In this document: positions 24,129-37,140 of the stretch, piece after piece | Layout of the letters: each line of letters opens with the position of its first letter | Numbering within the stretch: position 1 is the first letter of the stretch | NCBI RefSeq assembly: GCF_000801105.2 | Contig: NC_079516.1 | Span: 27,379,043-27,443,042 of the forward strand | Reading direction: 5' to 3' | Source: Raphanus sativus | Lineage: Eukaryota; Streptophyta; Magnoliopsida; Brassicales; Brassicaceae | DNA: 64,000 bases | Notes under the pieces: model-generated | What the model was told of the DNA's origin: nothing | The model's input: only the letters and a program-made list of their open reading frames with translations | Databases searched by the model: none | Made by a program: the position numbers and the translations under genes

Positions 24129-27100
24129 AGAATTAAGTATGCTCTTCTTGCTCTGGTTTCGTCTGTTTTGATGCCGACAAATATGAAGACAAAAATTCCA
24201 AAAGAGTATGTAGAGATGATTAGAGATTTGAACGAATTATATTTGTTACCTTGGGGAAGGCTTACATTTGATATGCTAATGACCAGCATCGAGGAAAGAG
24301 ATGAAGTAGCGGTTTGTCAGAACACATTTGCCCTTAAAGGTTTTGTGCATGTTATTCAGTTAGTAATGGTTGAGGCTGTACCGGCTCTAACGGAGGTTGT
24401 GCAAGAGGCTGGTTCTTCTTCCGAGACAGACTCAGGTGGGGAAGACGATGATCTTCATGAAAAGCCTAGTAAGCGATTGACATTGAGCCCAGGACATGCT
24501 AGGGATGTTGATCAGAAATGCGAGGTAAAAACAAATTCCAACCGGTTATATATAATTTTAACATTTTAGTAAGGTTTATTTTTTAAAAAAATGTATGTTT
24601 ACTATGGTTATAGGTTCCTGTCAAATGTATCATCGAAGACAAGTCTTCTGATCCGGTGGATGATGAAGCTGAGTATTACTTCGATGAAGACACCGATCTA
24701 AAAGTGGAAAATGTTAGGCGTTTACACTCTGAAAAGCATTGTTTCAACAATTACATGTTCAAGAGGGGATTAACTATGACCGATGTGGAGCGTATGGGTG
24801 GTAAGGGGAAGGTTAAAAAGAGAGAAACAAAAGCTCGAAAGAAAGCAGTGGTTCCTGAGATTGACTCCGACTCGAAGTTTGCTACGCTTCTCTATGACAA
24901 AATGAAGCCATAAATTTCTAAATTCGTGAAATGACAAAAAATCTAAATGCCACAGTCAAGGATGCAAGCCAGGAATTCGCTTCAATTGAGTCTCGGGTAG
25001 GAACGCTTGTAGAGAATAAGATCAAGGTCATGATAGAGTCGGTCATGCTTCCAACGTTAGAGCAAAAACGGTTTCAGATGAAAGGAGATATCATCGAAGG
25101 TATTGAAGCCATACTTAAGAATCAACATCAGTAACCCGCAATCAATTCAAAGTCACAGCCATCGTTTGCGGAAGACCTGAACAACTCTTTTCCGACGTCC
25201 AACTATACCGAGAATGTGAGTTCTCTATAAATAATTTTTAAACCAAATTGATTAATGTTCATACATTGTGTTATATTGATATTTTCAGTTTCACGACTAG
25301 ACTCTACAATTTTTTTTCAACTAAGTTATCAATAAGAATATAGTTGTTATCCGAAATGTCAATATATAACCCATAATAGTTGGTCGTTTTGGTTACTATA
25401 TATGTTATCTAGATATTTTTAATTAATTCTGATTTTTGAGAACAAATTATGGTGTGAACTATAGGATCAATCGGGAGAGGAAACATATGTTCAGGATGAA
25501 CGAGCACATTTTTTAGATGGTGATATACATGTAAGTATCCAATCTTTTTCGTATGTATAACTACATATTCCAAATATGATGTCAAAGTTTATATTAACTG
25601 AACATGATTGAGTAACAGGATTTTGAGCCCAGAGGTTTGTCGTCTGATATATCTGGTTTAACTCCTCCTCCCAATGTAACATCTATGGAAAATCAAATGG
25701 ATGATCATCAAGCTTCAAACACGGATAAAGTGCCGGCTCCACTTAATGTTAGTAAATGTTACAATTCGGTTTTGGAATTCTAACTTTGGATATTAATATA
25801 CTTGACTATTTTCAGGTATCTACTCAATGTAACCAACCCGGAAGAGAAGAGGTTAATTTCTTCCTTTCTTTGTTGTTAACTGTTCTTTGTTCTAAGCGAT
25901 ATGTTTTTTCTTGACATTAAGATATAATATTGTTTAGATGTCCCTGAAGGAACCGTTCCAATTTTTTGAGAGTCCATCGTTCTCGCTTGGTTTGACACAG
26001 GAAGAAAACAGGATTACATAAACGGTAGACCTGCTAAACAGCCAGAAACGGTAGCAAATGACAATCAGGTTAAGCTCCCACAGCGTCGAAAGAGTTTGCG
26101 ACTAAACCCCTTACTTAATTCATATTTGCTTCCTTCTGCTTCATTAGAGAAGGTACAAAATGTAAATCCAATGTGTTTTTAAAGTTTTCTTATTTTGGCG
26201 GTTCCTAAAAGTTATAACATTAGGACTTATTGTTTTAGATGTTTGAGATGGAATTGTTCCCTGTTTCTGAGATTCCGTCGTTCTCCCTTGGTTTGTCTCA
26301 GGAAGATAACCATGATGACCTGGTTACCGGGTTCACTGCTGAACAAATCGCAGTAGTAAAAGATAGTGATTTAGATCTACAAGAATGCAAGAGAAGCAAA
26401 AGACCAAAAACAGTTACACATGGTCTCGTCGATGTTTTCCAGTGTAGTCCAGATATATTAAATAGAGCAAGGGATGCCCAAATGGTTGTCTATGGGAAAG
26501 CTGATTCTTGGGAATATACACAGAAGTATACTAAACTTGCACAGAAGCTTAAATCACAGTTGTAAGTTATCCGGCTATCTTGTGTATATCCAGATATATT
26601 GAGATTGATTTGTGTCTAGTGATATTTTTTTTCCTTTCTAGTGTTATCAATCTTGGAGGGTGTCAAGTTTCAAACAAAGACATAATGGACATTGTCGCAA
26701 GGGCCAGGCCGTACTCTTCAAAGGTAGTAGAAGTTTCTTCATTTATAATTAATCAGATTGCTCCACTGATTAATATACTTCTTTGTAGGTGATGGATGTA
26801 CTCATGAAGCATCTTACCTTGTCCTATGGTAAACAGTCTCGTTCAGTACAAGGCAAAAGATCGGTATTTTTTTATACCAAGTTCGTTGCTTCAATGTCTA
26901 GTAACTACTCCAAATTCTCCAAAATACCATACAAGGAAACACATATGTTTAAGAAGGGTCTGGTAGAAGTTTTTGGTGAGATGACGGACCATCATCCAGA
27001 TGAATATCGTTTCTACTTCCCGTTTAATCTGGAAGAAACACTCGGTGGGCTTGTGTGTGGATACTTCCTCTTGGATCATTACAGTTTTGGATTGCAACAG

Positions 27101-27404
27101 CTCGCTAAGGAGTGACGCTTCCATGAGTTCTGAACTCAAACCAATATCTGAGATGTTTCCTTACCTGATGAGGCAAGCTGGTCTGCGAATTTCAAATTCT
27201 CAACTGAAACCGATTGGTGTTGAAAGACCAAAAACCATTCCGCAGAACATCATTTTAGCAGATACTTCATTAATGTCGGTTCTGCTAATGCAAAGACATT
27301 CTCTTTCTGAGATCGATACATGCCGTTGTATAGCACCACACATCTTAGCTTCTGAAGCGCAAAGGGTCGTTGTTCTGCTCTACGAATATCACATGAAACT
27401 TTAG
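22845..27404 (+). pseudogene. ULP1-like cysteine protease gene of MULE type (DUF1985 plus C48 region), broken
   Basis: The N-terminal part starts MVRVRLVDSPIS and continues through the DUF1985-like segment RFSLREFGIVSGLPCGNFP. It resumes in another frame (23976-24569) with KKELLAETPYWPTLFRSSD. Downstream exons carry acidic and basic linkers. The C-terminal part at 26239-27404 contains FPFNLEE, HSVGLCVD (candidate catalytic His) and VLDCN (candidate Asp). Lesions seen: the N-terminal duplication, a frame change at about 23990 shared by both copies, a 2-bp deletion in copy 2, stops at 24911-24913 and 25132-25134, and an extra A in the run at 27036-27038 just before the His codon. No GxCG-type catalytic cysteine was recognised. 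In host ULPs this fold removes SUMO; in MULEs its role is unclear. Confidence 0.75.
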
Positions 27405-28624
27405 TTTATTGTTTATGATTTGGATTTGTCTAATTTGTTAAATTTGACTCTGTATTTTAAGAATGAATTCAGTTGAATGTGGTGTTTGAGAACCGGTTAT
27501 ATTTTGTTCGTAGAGTATAAATATTGATATTAGTATGTCATGTACGCATCCTTATTTATGATTTTGGAATAACTATATACGAAATTATAGGTATGAACCA
27601 CTGAATCCGAATTTAAAAGAGAACAAGTTTGATTTTTAAGCTTCTAAGCTGGCGGTGATTCAAAATTTCCGATAAAACTGATATTAACCGGATATATTTT
27701 CATTATGAACAATATCTCATTAGAGGCAACATAATTGGTCATTCGTGTAATAAATATAGAGGTAATTACTGGTGGTGAAATATGAATTAGTAGATAAAGA
27801 TTGTATTATAGAATCATAACACACAGCTTTGTTAATAAAATTTGATGTTTACTTGGCTATACGTAAGAGTTAGTTTAACCCAATTGTTTGTTTAATAGTT
27901 TTTGCTAATAGGCCAATATTTTGTGTTCATTTTTGTTAACCGAATGACACAAACTTCTCAATTATTCTTGTTGTTACACTAATAGGTTTACCATGTTAGT
28001 AACCGATATGAATAACTTTCTCAGAAATTCAATATAAATTTACTTTTTTCGCATCGACTAGTCCACCATTTAATAGATTATGTGATAAAGAGATTATCAA
28101 ATATGCATCTTATTTAATCAAAAGGACTATCCAGCTATAACCAAGATAATCATATATCTTGAAGTAAATTTCCAAATCTTTACTCAGTGTAACTCTAAAT
28201 GTTTATGTTTCTTTCTACCTCCTAACAATCGACTCCATGTGTTTCATAGCTACATGCTAGTTGATTAACCCTTACTTGCTTTCATAATAATAGAACAAGA
28301 ACAAACGATTATATTACACAGGCAGTAGATAGTTTTTTGGACATTAAGGACATAGAGACACAAAACCATAAAAATACAACAAACATAAAACTAGATAAAA
28401 CATAGATGATCCTTGGATTGAGGAAAACACTACCTTTGAACAGTAGTTCTTAAGATTTAAGCGACAACATGGACTCTTTTATTCTTGGGTACCTTGATGA
28501 CCAACATAACCACCGAGTGTTTCATTCTTCCGCACCAGACGAAGCAGATCCAGCTCCTAAAAAATAGAACAAATACCGTATAAATTAGCATTAACACATT
28601 AAACATATTTCATCAAAAAAGTGT
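27405..28624. other. Spacer between convergent genes, no gene seen
   Basis: AT-rich sequence between the 3' ends of the ULP-like gene (+) and the solo N-terminal module (-). It probably holds their 3' untranslated regions. No open frame with recognisable features. Confidence 0.5.
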
Positions 28625-29288
28625 CTAAATTTCATTATTGTTCTTGCTAGACGAAACACCTGACACACCAGCCTTGTCATTGATGTCTTGTTTAGCTTTC
28701 TGAATTTCAAGATGTGCCCTGTAGATTCCAACCATTTCCTCCTCGTTGAATATCTCCTCGAGAATTTTCTTGCTTGCAACGAGTTCACCATCATTATAAC
28801 CTAAGGAACAAGTGATTCAGTGAAATTATTATTTATCAAGAAGACTTAGATATATTATTTTGTTAATTAGAATTCTAACCATTGAAAACAAACGTAGCCC
28901 CTCCTATGGTGAAAGTTGTTTTGCTGAGGAATTGGAAATGGGCAACGTCTTCGTAACCTGATGAAATGCATAGCTTGAGTTCTGGAAACCAAGTTCGGAG
29001 ATGCATCATTGCTTCTACTTCCGATTTCGTAGTAATTGCAATCGGTGGTCTTCGAGTCCCGTCTGGTTCCAGCATCCATTCTGGCGGGTGGTAAGCCATC
29101 GCCAAAGGTGTCTCGACCTTCAGGTTATAACGATCTCGGATGATAGTTTCCAAACCCTCGAAAGTCTCTGTTGGTTTGATTAAAACACTATACCCGAGAT
29201 CTCTAGGCTTTCTCTGGAAAATCAAGTAGCCATCGTCGTTATGCTGCCATGCACCGTGAAACAAACGTACTCGTAGAGCTGTCGTCAT
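28625..29288 (-). CDS. Solo MURA N-terminal (PB1-like) module, 194 residues, two exons
   Basis: Exon 1 is 29288-28880 and exon 2 is 28800-28625, joined in phase (409 + 176 nt). An acceptor-like TTTTCAG precedes the ATG, suggesting an intron in the leader. Residues 1-137 (MTTALRVRLFHGAW ... FVFNG) align with the first exon of the Mutator transposase gene at 34557-34122: shared HG.W, RKP.DLG, YNL.VETPL, PEWML.PDG, WFPEL.LC and GSED/GYEDVA.(F/Y)QF. Exon 2 encodes an acidic helix with EEMVGIYRAHLEIQKAKQD, again matching the paralogue. This copy stops there and lacks the linker, DDE and SWIM regions. The frame is open, unlike its paralogue. It could bind DNA or interfere with a transposase, or be a fossil that has simply not decayed; expression is unknown. 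Confidence 0.6.
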
Positions 29289-30348
29289 CTGAAAACAAAA
29301 TGATAACTTAGTCACTGGAGTAAAAAATAGAGATCATAAGATGTGGTATATATACCTTATTATTTGGTCGCCTTCATGTTCTTTGCCTTTTAAGATGTGA
29401 GAAAAATGATTGGATTATTGTGAAATATATAGGCAAGAAAAGTATCAATAATGTAGATAAGATCAAAAAATATCCATATCTGCAAATAAAATAAAAACTT
29501 TAGCAGCCTACTCTAGCGTAGATATGATGATGATATTCGATACCTGACACTTATGACACAAAATTTTCTACTACACGCCAAGAAAAAAGAAGACCATGCT
29601 AGTTGTTCTACACGCGCCTGACATTGATACAACTTACACTCGAGTAGTATGATTCAAAAGATGTATATAGTTGGTCATGCAAACTATACTAATTACGTCA
29701 ATTGTTGCGAACAATAGTTAAGGATATCGGTTATGCAGAGTATGTATTCAATTGGTGATGCTGATTATTAATCTAAGATGATAAGGTCTAATATACTATT
29801 AATGGGAATTGATTAGGTCTAATCAATTATTAATTGCATGTATAGGATATTATTTTTTTAAATAGAAAATAATATAAAATGGGTATATACACAATTTTGA
29901 TTACATATCTCTAACTTCAAACCGTTTTCAATTATAGCATTTCATTCGGTTTGATACTAGTTTAATCCATAATACAACACGAGATAACCGAAAATATCCA
30001 CAATGAAGATTGAGAGGCCCAATTCAAAATATAGCCCTTTAAGGAAGATCGAGAAGTCCAACTCAAAATCCAGCCCATTAATCATTTTGTTATTGGTCTG
30101 AGCTGGATAAACGTTTATTTTCCCGGATATCGAACAATGTAATCAGAGTTTATATAGAAAGGGATTTCGTTTATTTATTTAACAACTGTGTTACAACTTA
30201 TATCTCAGCTCTCACGCCCAATACTTAGAAAGATAATAATATTAAACAGATATTAGTTCATTTGTATCAACAAACGAAATTCATTATCCACCTTCTTTCC
30301 GTACATCTTCATCACCATGAATATCCCTTTCTTACTAAGTAAAACATC
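29289..30348. other. Intergenic spacer, no gene seen
   Basis: AT-rich sequence between the solo module's start (minus strand) and the end of the MURA gene. It should contain any promoter of the solo module. No coding sequence recognised. Confidence 0.5.
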
Positions 30349-33300
30349 TTAAGCGATTGGAGTTTTGAATGTCGCACGATTGTGGCCACAACCTTTGCAA
30401 CGACTACATACTGTGCGTCTTCTTGGTGTCTTCATCTATAGGAAAGATAATCAAAATGTTTTAGTTTTCCGGATTGGTTTAGCAAACCTAAATTAATATT
30501 ACTCTAAGTGACTATAGTAAAATATGAAATTTACTTACACAAACTTCTCCGCGAGATAGAAACCGTTTCTTTCGTGGACGTCCAGGTGGACGCCTAGTGC
30601 ACGGTGGAAACATATCCAAGTGTGAAAGTTGAGTAGTAAGTTCTATGATATTATCAGTATCGGTAACCGGAGCAACGCTACCCGAGTATGCAGAAACGAT
30701 TGCATTCTTAGTGTACTCAAATGCCACCAATGAATCAACTTTAATTTTGTCCATGATTGCAGCTGCTATTGCATGTTGACAAGGAATTTCCAGGGTTTGA
30801 AACTCAAAACAACTACAAAATCTCTTGGAAATGTCAACATGAAAAGAGAACCCCTCCTTGTTACGTACTTCATACTCCAAATGTTTAATTTTCTTCACTT
30901 CGTAACCTGCCGAGGACTCAAAATTAGTAGCAAGAAGCTCCATCACTCTTGGTGTGAAGTTGTCTAAACTTGCTGATATTGCCGCGCCTCTAGCAGAAAA
31001 CCATGGCTTGAGCTTTCCTCTTATATAGTCAACAAGGGCTAATATAGGGTATTCCCTAGCCTCACGGAGTACTGCATTCCATGATTTGGCAACATTGCTG
31101 GTCATAATGTTTTAACGGCACCCAGGGAAATGGGAACGTGCCCAATGCTCAAACCTAATTCCAATAAGATAATCTGCACAAGAGGCATTAACATGTTTTA
31201 TCTCATTGAAAATATGGTAGAAGTCAGAAAACCTATATGATCTTCCAGCTTTGGCAACCAAATATCCCATATTCTTATTTTTCTAATAAGTCCTGATATT
31301 CCTTTTCAGATGCAGGATGCAAGCACAGTGCCTAGCTTCTGGATACACCTGAAAAAACAACCGCACAACTAGTTTAAATCCAGAAACAATCTTTGTTATC
31401 CGACATTTATATAAATAACCGGATAAACTGGCAATCTATAGATGAATATATATGTGATTGTTACCTTAGCCAAACCGCAGTATATTGATGAATGCCTATC
31501 AGACACAAACACTATGTCGTTTGTATTTGGGATGAATGTTTGAAGTTTTTTGAAGAACCATTCCCACAATTTATCATTTTCTCCATCGACGATGGCAACG
31601 CCTAAAGAGAAAACTTGGTAATTTCCGTCTTGGGCTGAAGCAGTCAAAAGGCATCCCTCATACTTTCCTCTTAGATGTGTTCCGTCTACAACTACAACCT
31701 TTCGCATGTACTTGAATCCCTCTATATAAGATCCCATAGCTAGAAACATATATTTAAATATGTTTCCTATGTTGTCGTTGTATTCGGTCTCAATCTCAGC
31801 TAGAGTACCAGGGTTTGCTTCAATTAGTTTGCGGAGGTAATCTGGAAGAAGATTATAAGAACAACGTGAGTTTCCTTTGGCATATTCCAAGGCTATTTCT
31901 CTTGAGCGCCAAGCCTTCCAATAAGATATACGAACATCGTGGTCGCCTTGCATCACTTGACGAATCTCTCCAGGCCTTGGACCACCACCGGTACCGTTGA
32001 AACGAGCTTTCATCATCTCCCCAACAACATGGTGTGTAGCTAGGCTTTGGTAACCAGAGCGATCGTCAACAGAACAAGTGTGTTCAGAATCAAGTTTTCT
32101 TATCTCGTAAATGTCTGAGTCTTTCAACTTTGTAGCATACACCCTCCAATGACAGCTAGGACTAAAGCGACGTAACACCATTCCGTTGGGTGCAGACCTG
32201 ATGTTGCGGAAACGGAACTTCTTGGAAATAGCATATAATGCCATATGCATTTTAAATTCATTACGGTTTGTAAATGCCATTCCAATGAAGAGTTTGTTGT
32301 GTTGGTTTGTTGTATTTCCTACATTACATTGTCGAGTTGAGTTAATAAGGATGAAATCAAGCAACACTGAAATGTATATTATATGATATTTTTCATTGAT
32401 AATTTTATAAAACATATCCGATAATATTTCACATCAACAAAAAGTATTAAACATATCATTTGGGGTTTACACATTACCATAGATCTATATATAAATCCCT
32501 TTTACAAAACAACAAAATCATACTGGTCACCAAAATAAGATTACTTAAGTCCAAACAACCGATTGACTCCTTCAAATAACTATTAAAGCTTAGAAGCATA
32601 GCATATGTAACCTAAAACCCACCAAAGTCCATGGATTCATCGAAAGAAGTGTCATCTAGATTGATCACGAGATTGTCACACGCAAACACAGTGTTTGTAA
32701 TAATCCCAACCGTGGCTGAAACCGTTGACGAATTATTAGGAGCGGGTATGAGCTCAACACTTCCAGAACTCTGAGGCATTTTATCGGCTATGGAGATCAA
32801 AACGTCATCGGCAATGGTACTTATAACATAAACAATAAACCATGAATATAATACTATTAATTATTTCAATTTATTGCTATAACAATGACTCGGACCTTCT
32901 GAAAGGACGGGGTTTTCATACACGGGCGTACGATCTTCCGAAGCAACCACAGAAATTTTCCAATGTCATTGTTGACTTCATCAAGAATAGGAGTTGTGTC
33001 TGTGGAAGAAGCTGCATCGTGAACGCATGTGTTGGCAGTTAATTGTAGCTGGGAAAAAGTTTGAGACATTGTGATATCGAGATCGAGGTTCATTTCATCA
33101 GCCTTTTCTTCTGCCTTAACATCATTATCATCTTTAGCTCTTATCACCCCTTCCCAAAATTCAATACCATCATCCATTACAGGAGACATTTGCGGAACTG
33201 CGGCATAATTTTCTTCGTTTGTAAATTCGAAAGGCAATCCCACATAGTAGTCCTCTGGTGAATCTATTCCAAAGCAAAAACATATTGCCATTATTATCCG

Positions 33301-34557
33301 GTAATTATTATATAATCCGGCTAATCAAAATATATAGCCAAACTTACTGTTGGATATGTTGGGTTGAGGAAATTGTTCATATTCGAACGCCACACCTCCT
33401 ACACATGTAAGTTAAAATATAATCAAACTTTGTCCGAAAATTTTATGTCTACGTAAGTAATTGGTGTATAATTTTAATAATATACATTACGTAAACCACC
33501 TACTGAATATTCTAATTTTATATACGAATGAAACTAAGGAAACGAATTAACTGTTTGTCTGGTCAAGAATATTGACTTCATTAGATGACAAACCAGTTTC
33601 TATATCTGATAATACACAAATATCATAAGTATGTTAGTTTAAAGTCTCTTTTATTTAAGTGATTGTTGAAAATAAATATATTAGTTTACTCTTACGTGGG
33701 TTGAAAACAGATATGGAGAGTTTGTTGGATCTGAAGGCTTCTATTCCATCACCATCTGAGTCAGAATCGTCGTGTATCATTATTATTTCTTTGTCGTGGA
33801 CAAGTTCTTAAGTGCGTTGATTTTCTAAATCAAGTTTAGCTCTTTCCATTTCAAGATGAACCCTGTGAATAATCATCATTTCTTGATCGTTGAAATACGC
33901 TTCTAACACACCTTGGCTTGCGGTTACTGTCTCTCCCAAAAAGCCTATGAAAAATTGCAACAAATATAATATTTATTAATCCCGTTAATGTAACTAATTA
34001 GGCTCATTTTTTTTAAATTATAATCTGCTGATTTAGTAAACTATATTCTATTGCATACAAAACGTATATCCACACATGGTTTAAAAGAAACGAAATAGAC
34101 AGCTAATAAATCGAGGATTACCTTCAAAAGAGGGATCTCCATTTTTGTCTCCGAATACATAAGCTGAGGAACCGATATTAAAGTCAGTTCGACAGTAGAA
34201 CTGATAACGTGCAACATCTTCAGAACCGAAAGTAACACAAAGCGTCAACTCCGGGAACCAAGCTCTCACACCAATCATCACTTCTACATCAGGATTTGCA
34301 AGGATATTTATTGAGGGAGTTTTGTTGCCGTCGGGAATAAGCATCCATTCCGGAAGCCTATAAGTCATCGTAAGTGGTGTTTCGACGGTCAGGTTGTAGA
34401 GGCTTCGAACTATTTTCTCAAGGAATTCGAAGTTCTCAGACCATCGTATGATTGCTGGAAACCCAAGATCATTTGGCTTTCTTTCAAAGGACCATTCTCC
34501 GTTTTCATGAAGTTTCCAGACTCCGTGAATGACACGGAGAACATGTCTAGAGTTCAT
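30349..34557 (-). pseudogene. Mutator-like (MURA) transposase gene with three nonsense codons
   Basis: Exons joined by phase: 34557-34122, 33944-33696, 33605-33552, 33398-33348, then from about 33275 (acidic linker, end unresolved), an exon ending 32623, 32318-31465, 31348-30539 and 30435-30349. In order they give the PB1-like N-terminal domain, an acidic variable linker, a MuDR DNA-binding region (FTNRNEFKMHMALYA), and the MULE DDE domain (first Asp in VVVDGTHLRGKY, second in FVSDRHSS, then CACILHLKRN). A SWIM zinc finger (CSCFEFQTLEIPCQH) and a C-terminal knuckle CSRCKGCGHNRATF follow; in the knuckle the usual last Cys appears as Phe. In-frame stops lie at 33808-33810, 31283-31285 and 31112-31114, with the frame otherwise continuous and splice sites intact. 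This is a recently dead transposase. Confidence 0.85.
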
Positions 34558-35639
34558 CTATAAATCAATTATAAGAATGAAGTTAGTTAACAAATAAGCC
34601 AAAACAGAAAAAAACATATTAATTATCAATGACATATGATCCATTTATAGATAAAGACAACAAGATCCTAACGATTTATAAGCAATCAGAAACGAAGAAG
34701 AAGACACATAAATGTGGTCCCACTTTTTGTGTCACCTTTTGTAGCCCTAATAGATCAAAAGCTATGGGAAAGGTTTATCTGTGATTTGTAGAACGAACCG
34801 GATAGAACTGATAGAACTCTTGCCTCATATGTCACGCCGGATGCATCTATATATAGCAGAATATCTTCTTTAGGAAATTAGATTTCTGTAAAAATGTATA
34901 AAACTGCAAAGAGTTGATGTCTCATTGCCATTAATGTTTAGCCGGATACTTCCTATAGTTTTAGATATCATGATGCATGACGTGAGCAGACAAGCCGAGC
35001 CTGCAGCTCTCTGCCCCGTAAAATTCCTGCATCTCTCTGACATATAACGCGCTTCTATTTTTTATTTTGTACACACGTGAAGGAGAAAACCGAGATTACA
35101 CACACATGTCTCAACCATTCACCTAAATATGAATTAATTTAACCACTTACCTAATTACCTCATTCATCGTGTATATTGATCATAATTTCTCTTTGCTTAT
35201 TGTGGTAAACACTGTAAATTGAACACGAATAAAACTAAATTACAAAAAAAAATCCATTGAGGCAAAACATATATATTTATGATTGTGTATAATAATTTAC
35301 AAATTCTTATATTTGTATATATAATTTTCGATTTTTTTATTCTTTGTTTAGATAATTTTTCCAAAATAAAACTTAATAAATACACTGAAAATCAGATCAC
35401 TATAAAATTGACATTTTTTACACAATATATGTTGCATAAAATACCTGATATTCTGTAAAGTATTGTCATAAAATCAAAAGTGAAGGTAAAACTATTACAT
35501 TATTTGATGATTTGTTTTTATGGATATTATCATTTTCTCAATACAAAATATAGTGCTCAACAGCTGCATAAACAATCTCTGGACTATCAAAGAAAAACAA
35601 TCACACTCTTTCTCAATCAAAAAGCTTCTCAGAGTAAGA
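34558..35639. other. Intergenic, no gene seen
   Basis: This contains the presumed leader and promoter of the MURA gene. A splice-acceptor-like TTATAG directly precedes its ATG, so a leader intron is likely. The remainder is AT-rich with no recognisable gene. Confidence 0.45.
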
Positions 35640-36420
35640 GTGTTTGCTTACAATTGGATTAAGGTCTATTGGATACAGGCGCTCGACAAAATTTTGGTCA
35701 GACAACTGGAGTAGCTTTGAGAATATTAGAAACTTCCAGAGTCTTTCCTCCTCCTTTCCTCTAGGAATCCGACCCACCGCTATGCTCTCTGATATTAACT
35801 GCAATGGAGTTTGACTTATTCCTGCTCCTCGATCCGATTCTCAACTTGCCATTCATGCTTTCCTAACAACTATATCCCTCTCTTCAATTGACGATACCTT
35901 CTGGTGGTCTCTTAATGGAAAACCAGTCTCTGCTTTCTCTACAGGCGAGGTCTATACAAGCTGATTAAGTGTCATCAACCTAATGTCCCTTAGAGCAAGG
36001 TCGTCTAGAACCCTCAAAGAATACCTAAGCATATTTTTCTCACTTGGTTGGTGGTCCTCAATCATTGTCCTACTAAGATAGAATCTCTCAAGTGTCTCTG
36101 TTTGTCTTCTCTGCAACTCGGAGGATAAGTCTAGATATCACTTGTTCTTCGAATACTCCTTCTCCTCCTCAATTTGGGAAGCTCTGACTCGGAAATCTCA
36201 CTGCTCTCCAATCAACATTTGGTCCCAACTTATTCACTACATGCAACATCGATCCTGTCAAAAACCTGAAAGACTTCTTGGAGTACTAGTTTGCAGTCAG
36301 CTATTTAATTCTCTTGGACTGAATGAAACAACAGACACCACATACAACATTACCGCTCCACAAGCTCGATCACGGCGTCTGCAACATCTCTGATTAAAAA
36401 CAAAATCTCTAGTCTCCGAA
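35640..36420 (+). pseudogene. LINE ORF2 remnant with zinc-binding domain
   Basis: Heavily decayed. At about 36110-36240 the plus strand reads RYHLFFEYSFSSSIWEALT, matching the HLFF-x-C-x-FS-x-IW pattern of the plant LINE zf-RVT domain, with the last Cys replaced. Upstream frames contain scattered LINE-like words but many stops. No ends or target duplication seen. Confidence 0.5.
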
Positions 36421-37140
36421 ACTCAAACCAGGGGCTCTGTTCTTCAAAATTCCAAATCTGGATTGGAAACTAGCAATCTCCACCATCAAAATCACCACCT
36501 TCATCCAACTATTTCGATCATCCCAATGTTTTTGCTGACTACGTCTATTTAGTATCACTAGTTTTCATTTCTAGGTTCAGTCTCATCTAAAAATGTACTG
36601 GGTTTCGCTCAAGTCACTGTCCTTTGGGCCGTTATCATATATATATATAAAGTTGTATTTTTTTTCTCTTTTCTTGTGTCAAAGTCAGCAAGGAAATAGG
36701 GGCAAATCATGCCATGTCAGCATATATTTTTAAAAGTTTTCAGCTGTGTGTTTTGTTATTATAACTCAAGAGTAGTGAATGGGTTTTGTGTAAATATTTA
36801 ACGGCCCAAACAGAACTAACCTAATTTGATTCTCGACCACGTCAAATGCGCTGATTCCCTCCTTTCTGCAGAAGCTTCTCTGTTCCACTTCATCTTCCCA
36901 TTGATGTCTCTATGCATTTATGCATTTCAATCCACGATGTCCAATACATGCTCATCAAAGTCTCTTTAATTTCTCTTCATGCTCTCTTATGGGTCCTATA
37001 TAGACTGTACGTTCCGGTTAATATCATCTTTTCGTTTGCACAAGATCATTGAAACCCAAACATTCTCACATTTTACTCATGAAATGGCGAATCAGCAACT
37101 GTATTCATCTTCATTTCTGGGAAGCTCCGAATTTTAAGCA
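36421..37140. other. Intergenic, no gene seen
   Basis: AT-rich to mixed sequence between the LINE remnant and the OB-fold-like remnant. It contains a short (TA)n run near 36640 but no supportable reading frame. Confidence 0.4.

Larger units (their letters stand above)
22609..34557. mobile_element. Candidate Kaonashi-type Mutator element (ULP-like plus MURA genes), decayed
   Basis: A ULP1-peptidase-like gene on the plus strand (22845-27404) and a Mutator transposase gene on the minus strand (34557-30349) point toward each other, with a duplicated transposase N-terminal module between them. ULP-like genes carried inside MULEs are known in crucifers as Kaonashi elements. I could not find terminal inverted repeats or a 9-bp duplication, so the outer limits given are only those of the coding remnants. 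It may instead be two separate elements side by side. Confidence 0.4.

Noticed and set aside
23732..24289. Minus-strand open frames inside the duplicated ULP-like region
   Set aside because: They are reverse-strand shadows of the plus-strand DUF1985-like coding sequence.
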